A stretch of DNA of 64,000 nucleotides from Actinomadura sp. J1-007 (GTDB lineage: Bacteria > Actinomycetota > Actinomycetes > Streptosporangiales > Streptosporangiaceae): assembly GCF_009793335.1 (NCBI RefSeq), contig NZ_WING01000001.1, positions 3,844,001 to 3,908,000 of the forward strand. The letters are read 5' to 3'. Shown here piece after piece: positions 59,968 to 64,000 of the stretch; the stretch's first letter is position 1, and every line of letters begins with the position of its first letter. A program made the translations under genes and the position numbers. A model generated the notes under the pieces. The model was not told where the DNA came from and searched no databases. It saw only the letters and a list, made by a program, of their open reading frames with translations.

Positions 59968-61122
59968 ATGGGGCCTGATCCTGCGGTCGCGACCGTGAGA
60001 CTGGCGGTACGGCGCGTGCTCGCCGACCTGCCGCCCGGCGCGATGGTGCTGGCCGCGTGCAGCGGCGGAGCCGATTCGCTGGCGCTGGCGGCGGCGCTGG
60101 CGTTCGAGGCCCCGCGCTCCGGGCGTCCGGCGGGCGGGGTCACGATCGACCACGGATTGCAGGACGACTCCGCCAAGCGCGCCACCCTCGTTGTACGGAC
60201 GCTGGCCGATCTCGGGCTTGATCCCGCCGGGTCCGTCGCCGTCGACGTGGGAGCCGAGGGCGGACCCGAGAACGCCGCACGCATCGCGCGGTACGACGCG
60301 TTGGACGAGGCGGCGCGCCGCCTGAACGCCGCGGCCGTTCTCCTGGGACACACCCGCGACGACCAGGCCGAGACCGTCCTGATGGGCCTGGCGCGGGGTT
60401 CGGGAGCGCGTTCCCTGGCGGGCATGCCGCCGACATTCGTGCGCGGGGAAGTACGCGGGGAAGGCGGTGTGCGCTACCACCGTCCGTTGCTGGAGCTCGA
60501 CAGGGAAACCACGCGCCGCGCCTGCCAGGCGATGGGCCTTGAGCCCTGGGACGACCCGCACAACGACGACCCCGCCTACACGCGCGTGCGCGTACGGCAC
60601 GACGCCCTCCCGGCCCTCGAAAACGCGCTCGGCCCCGGAATCCCTGCCGCGCTCGCTCGTACCGCCCGAATGCTGCGGGACGACGCCGATGCCTTGGACG
60701 AATTCGCCACTCGCGCATACTCAGAGCTAACGGAGCGTGAGCACGACGCCCTCTTCGCGCAAAGCGAACACGCACCCGCAGAGCACCCGCGAAGCCAAGC
60801 CGCCGAGGAGAACCGGCCCGTTACGGACGAGACGCAGGGAGCCGACGAGGACGCACCGGGTGAAGGGCAGCGTTCCGTGGAAGGAGAGGCCGTCGTGGTG
60901 CTCGGGGTGGAAGGGGTGGCCGACCTGCCTCGTGCGGTACGGACCCGGGTGTTGCGGATGGCGGCGATCGAGGCGGGAAGCCCACCGGGTACGCTCGCGG
61001 CCGTTCACGTCGATGAAGTGGATCGGCTGGTCACGGCCTGGCGCGGGCAGCGGCGCGTCGATCTGCCGGGGGGCGTACGCGCGTTCCGGCGGTGTGGAAG
61101 GCTGCTGTTCGGTCCGGGGTGA
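59968..61122 (+). CDS. tilS: tRNA(Ile)-lysidine synthase
   Basis: A 384-residue PP-loop ATPase that converts C34 of tRNA-Ile(CAU) to lysidine, needed to read AUA and to avoid methionine charging. The PP-loop is LAACSGGADSLALAAAL, followed by VTIDHGLQDDS, GHTRDDQAETVLMGLARGSG and WDDPHNDDPAYTRVRVRH. A charged, low-complexity insertion (about residues 255-305, rich in Glu, Asp and Gln) precedes the C-terminal substrate-binding domain. ATG 59968. hpt starts 54 bp downstream. Confidence 0.95.
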   Translation: MGPDPAVATVRLAVRRVLADLPPGAMVLAACSGGADSLALAAALAFEAPRSGRPAGGVTIDHGLQDDSAKRATLVVRTLADLGLDPAGSVAVDVGAEGGPENAARIARYDALDEAARRLNAAAVLLGHTRDDQAETVLMGLARGSGARSLAGMPPTFVRGEVRGEGGVRYHRPLLELDRETTRRACQAMGLEPWDDPHNDDPAYTRVRVRHDALPALENALGPGIPAALARTARMLRDDADALDEFATRAYSELTEREHDALFAQSEHAPAEHPRSQAAEENRPVTDETQGADEDAPGEGQRSVEGEAVVVLGVEGVADLPRAVRTRVLRMAAIEAGSPPGTLAAVHVDEVDRLVTAWRGQRRVDLPGGVRAFRRCGRLLFGPG

Positions 61123-61176
61123 CGCGCGTTCGGCCACGTGGCGCGGTCGTGTGGTCGCGACAACGAGGGTGGGGTT

Positions 61177-61740
61177 GTGGACGAGAAGGACCTGGGCAGC
61201 GACCTGGCGAAGGTACTGATCCCCGAGGACCGGCTCCAGGCCAAGGTGCGGGAGCTGGCGGGGCAGATCGACGACGACTACGCGGGCGAGGACCTGCTGC
61301 TGGTGGGCGTGCTCAAGGGCGCCGTCATGATCATGGCGGACCTGGCCCGGGCGCTGCACACGCCGGCGTCCATGGACTGGATGGCCGTCTCGTCGTACGG
61401 GTCCGGTACGAAGTCCTCGGGGGTGGTGCGCATCCTCAAGGACCTCGACACCGACATCCTCGACCGGCACGTGCTGATCGTCGAGGACATCGTCGACTCG
61501 GGTCTCACGCTGTCGTGGCTGGTCAGCAACCTGCGGTCGCGCGGGCCGGCGTCCCTGGAGATCTGCGCGCTGCTGCGCAAGCCGGAGGCGGTCAAGGCCG
61601 AGCTCGACGTGAAGTACATCGGCTTCGACATTCCCAACGAGTTCGTCATCGGCTACGGCCTCGACTACTCCGAGAAATACCGCAACCTGCCGTTCGTGGG
61701 CACGCTCGCCCCGCACGTCTACGGAGGCCAGGGGGGCTGA
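61177..61740 (+). CDS. hpt: Hypoxanthine phosphoribosyltransferase
   Basis: A 187-residue purine salvage enzyme that makes IMP (and usually GMP) from the base and PRPP. The PRPP loop is VLIVEDIVDSGLTLSWL, with LLLVGVLKGAVMIMADLARAL before it and KYIGFDIPNEFVIGYGLDYSEKYRNLPFVG near the end. GTG 61177 with GAGGGTGGGG upstream is chosen over 61138; family members begin close to DLAKVLIPEDRLQAKV. It lies between tilS and ftsH as in most actinobacteria. Confidence 0.95.
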   Translation: MDEKDLGSDLAKVLIPEDRLQAKVRELAGQIDDDYAGEDLLLVGVLKGAVMIMADLARALHTPASMDWMAVSSYGSGTKSSGVVRILKDLDTDILDRHVLIVEDIVDSGLTLSWLVSNLRSRGPASLEICALLRKPEAVKAELDVKYIGFDIPNEFVIGYGLDYSEKYRNLPFVGTLAPHVYGGQGG

Positions 61741-62042
61741 GCCGCCCCCTGGGGAACAAGGCGCCCTTACCGATCGTTGCAAAGAGCGTTGACGGGTATA
61801 TCGAGAGGATCAGGGGATCGGCGCTGGCTGCGTCCGCTGTGCCCTGCGGTGTACCGTCGTTGTTCCGGGCCGTTTTCGGCCCGGGGCCGCATGATGGAGA
61901 GACCGCTTAGGCGGGTGGGCGCCCCAGGCGACGGGCCTGCCGTGCACGAGTCGGTTCGCAGTGGCGTCCGTCCTCGGGACGGGCGAGGATCGCACACAGA
62001 CGTTGGTCAGGAGGGACGGGCCCCGAAGGGGTAACCGGATAA
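61741..62042. promoter_or_regulatory. hpt-ftsH intergenic region with hairpin
   Basis: A 302-bp gap. CCGGGCCG-tttt-CGGCCCGG at 61865-61884 is an 8-bp hairpin that may terminate hpt transcripts or act in the ftsH leader. AGGAGGG at about 62,009 and GAAGGGG at about 62,024 lie upstream of ftsH. An open frame 61777-62034 has no gene-like content. No promoter could be assigned confidently. Confidence 0.45.

Positions 62043-64000
<1,958 letters not shown>

Noticed and set aside
61777..62034. 85-codon frame between hpt and ftsH
   Set aside because: It covers the GC hairpin and ftsH leader, has no family-like pattern and ends just before ftsH; better read as a leader region.

Overview
The window comes from a high-GC, filamentous-type actinomycete. 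The best inference is Actinomadura or a near relative (Thermomonosporaceae/Streptosporangiales). Evidence: very high GC, frequent GTG/TTG starts, a chaplin-domain surface protein, a thymidylate kinase fused to a permease-like domain, and the actinobacterial block ppa-dacB-DUF2342-tilS-hpt-ftsH at the right end.

Layout. 1-2361 is the end of an integrated element: a methylase-like fragment, a 53-residue ORF and a large serine recombinase, joined by GTGA and ATGA overlaps, with the recombinase stop inside the 3' end of a tRNA-Leu gene. 2.5-8.3 kb holds an M20 peptidase, a secreted protein, a six-domain chaplin protein and a DUF5703 gene. 8.5-21 kb is a chromosomal block: topA, the MFS-tmk fusion, holB, a secreted subtilase, a low-molecular-weight phosphatase, a fructosamine kinase, a membrane-anchored propeller-like protein, a PSP1/RicT protein and a cupin. 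21.4-30.4 kb holds a desaturase and its reductase, a DUF427 gene, a TetR/MFS pair, a lipoprotein peptidase and tRNA-Thr. 30.4-43 kb is accessory: secreted proteins, GNAT, a glycerophosphodiesterase, a STAND-TPR protein, a serine hydrolase, a methyltransferase, an HEXXH protein and a sigma factor with its CU044_5270 partner. 43.1-45.5 kb is non-coding repeat. 45.5-56.3 kb holds a MarR/MFS pair, a MerR/VIT-VWA operon, a NERD protein, a one-chain ECF sigma/zinc-motif/membrane/BACON-like protein and an NlpC/P60 hydrolase. The rest is housekeeping.

Two properties run through the window. First, short GC-rich tandem repeats are abundant between genes (21.1, 25.4-26.0, 43.4-45.4, 47.6-47.9 kb) and inside genes (fructosamine kinase, ferredoxin reductase, chaplin). 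Second, eleven genes can be read in full only by allowing sixteen one-base shifts. Fifteen have the direction of a missing base, mostly at G/C runs. The housekeeping genes show none. I annotate each such gene as one frameshifted CDS. Whether the shifts are sequencing errors, real decay or slippage cannot be settled from the sequence alone.

Regulatory sequence is clear at five places: a nested palindrome before the reductase-desaturase operon, five 21-bp-phased repeats between tetR and its MFS gene, ATGCAC/GTGCAT sites between marR and its MFS gene, paired TGACAnTGTCA-type sites before merR-VWA, and strong hairpin terminators at most transcription-unit ends.
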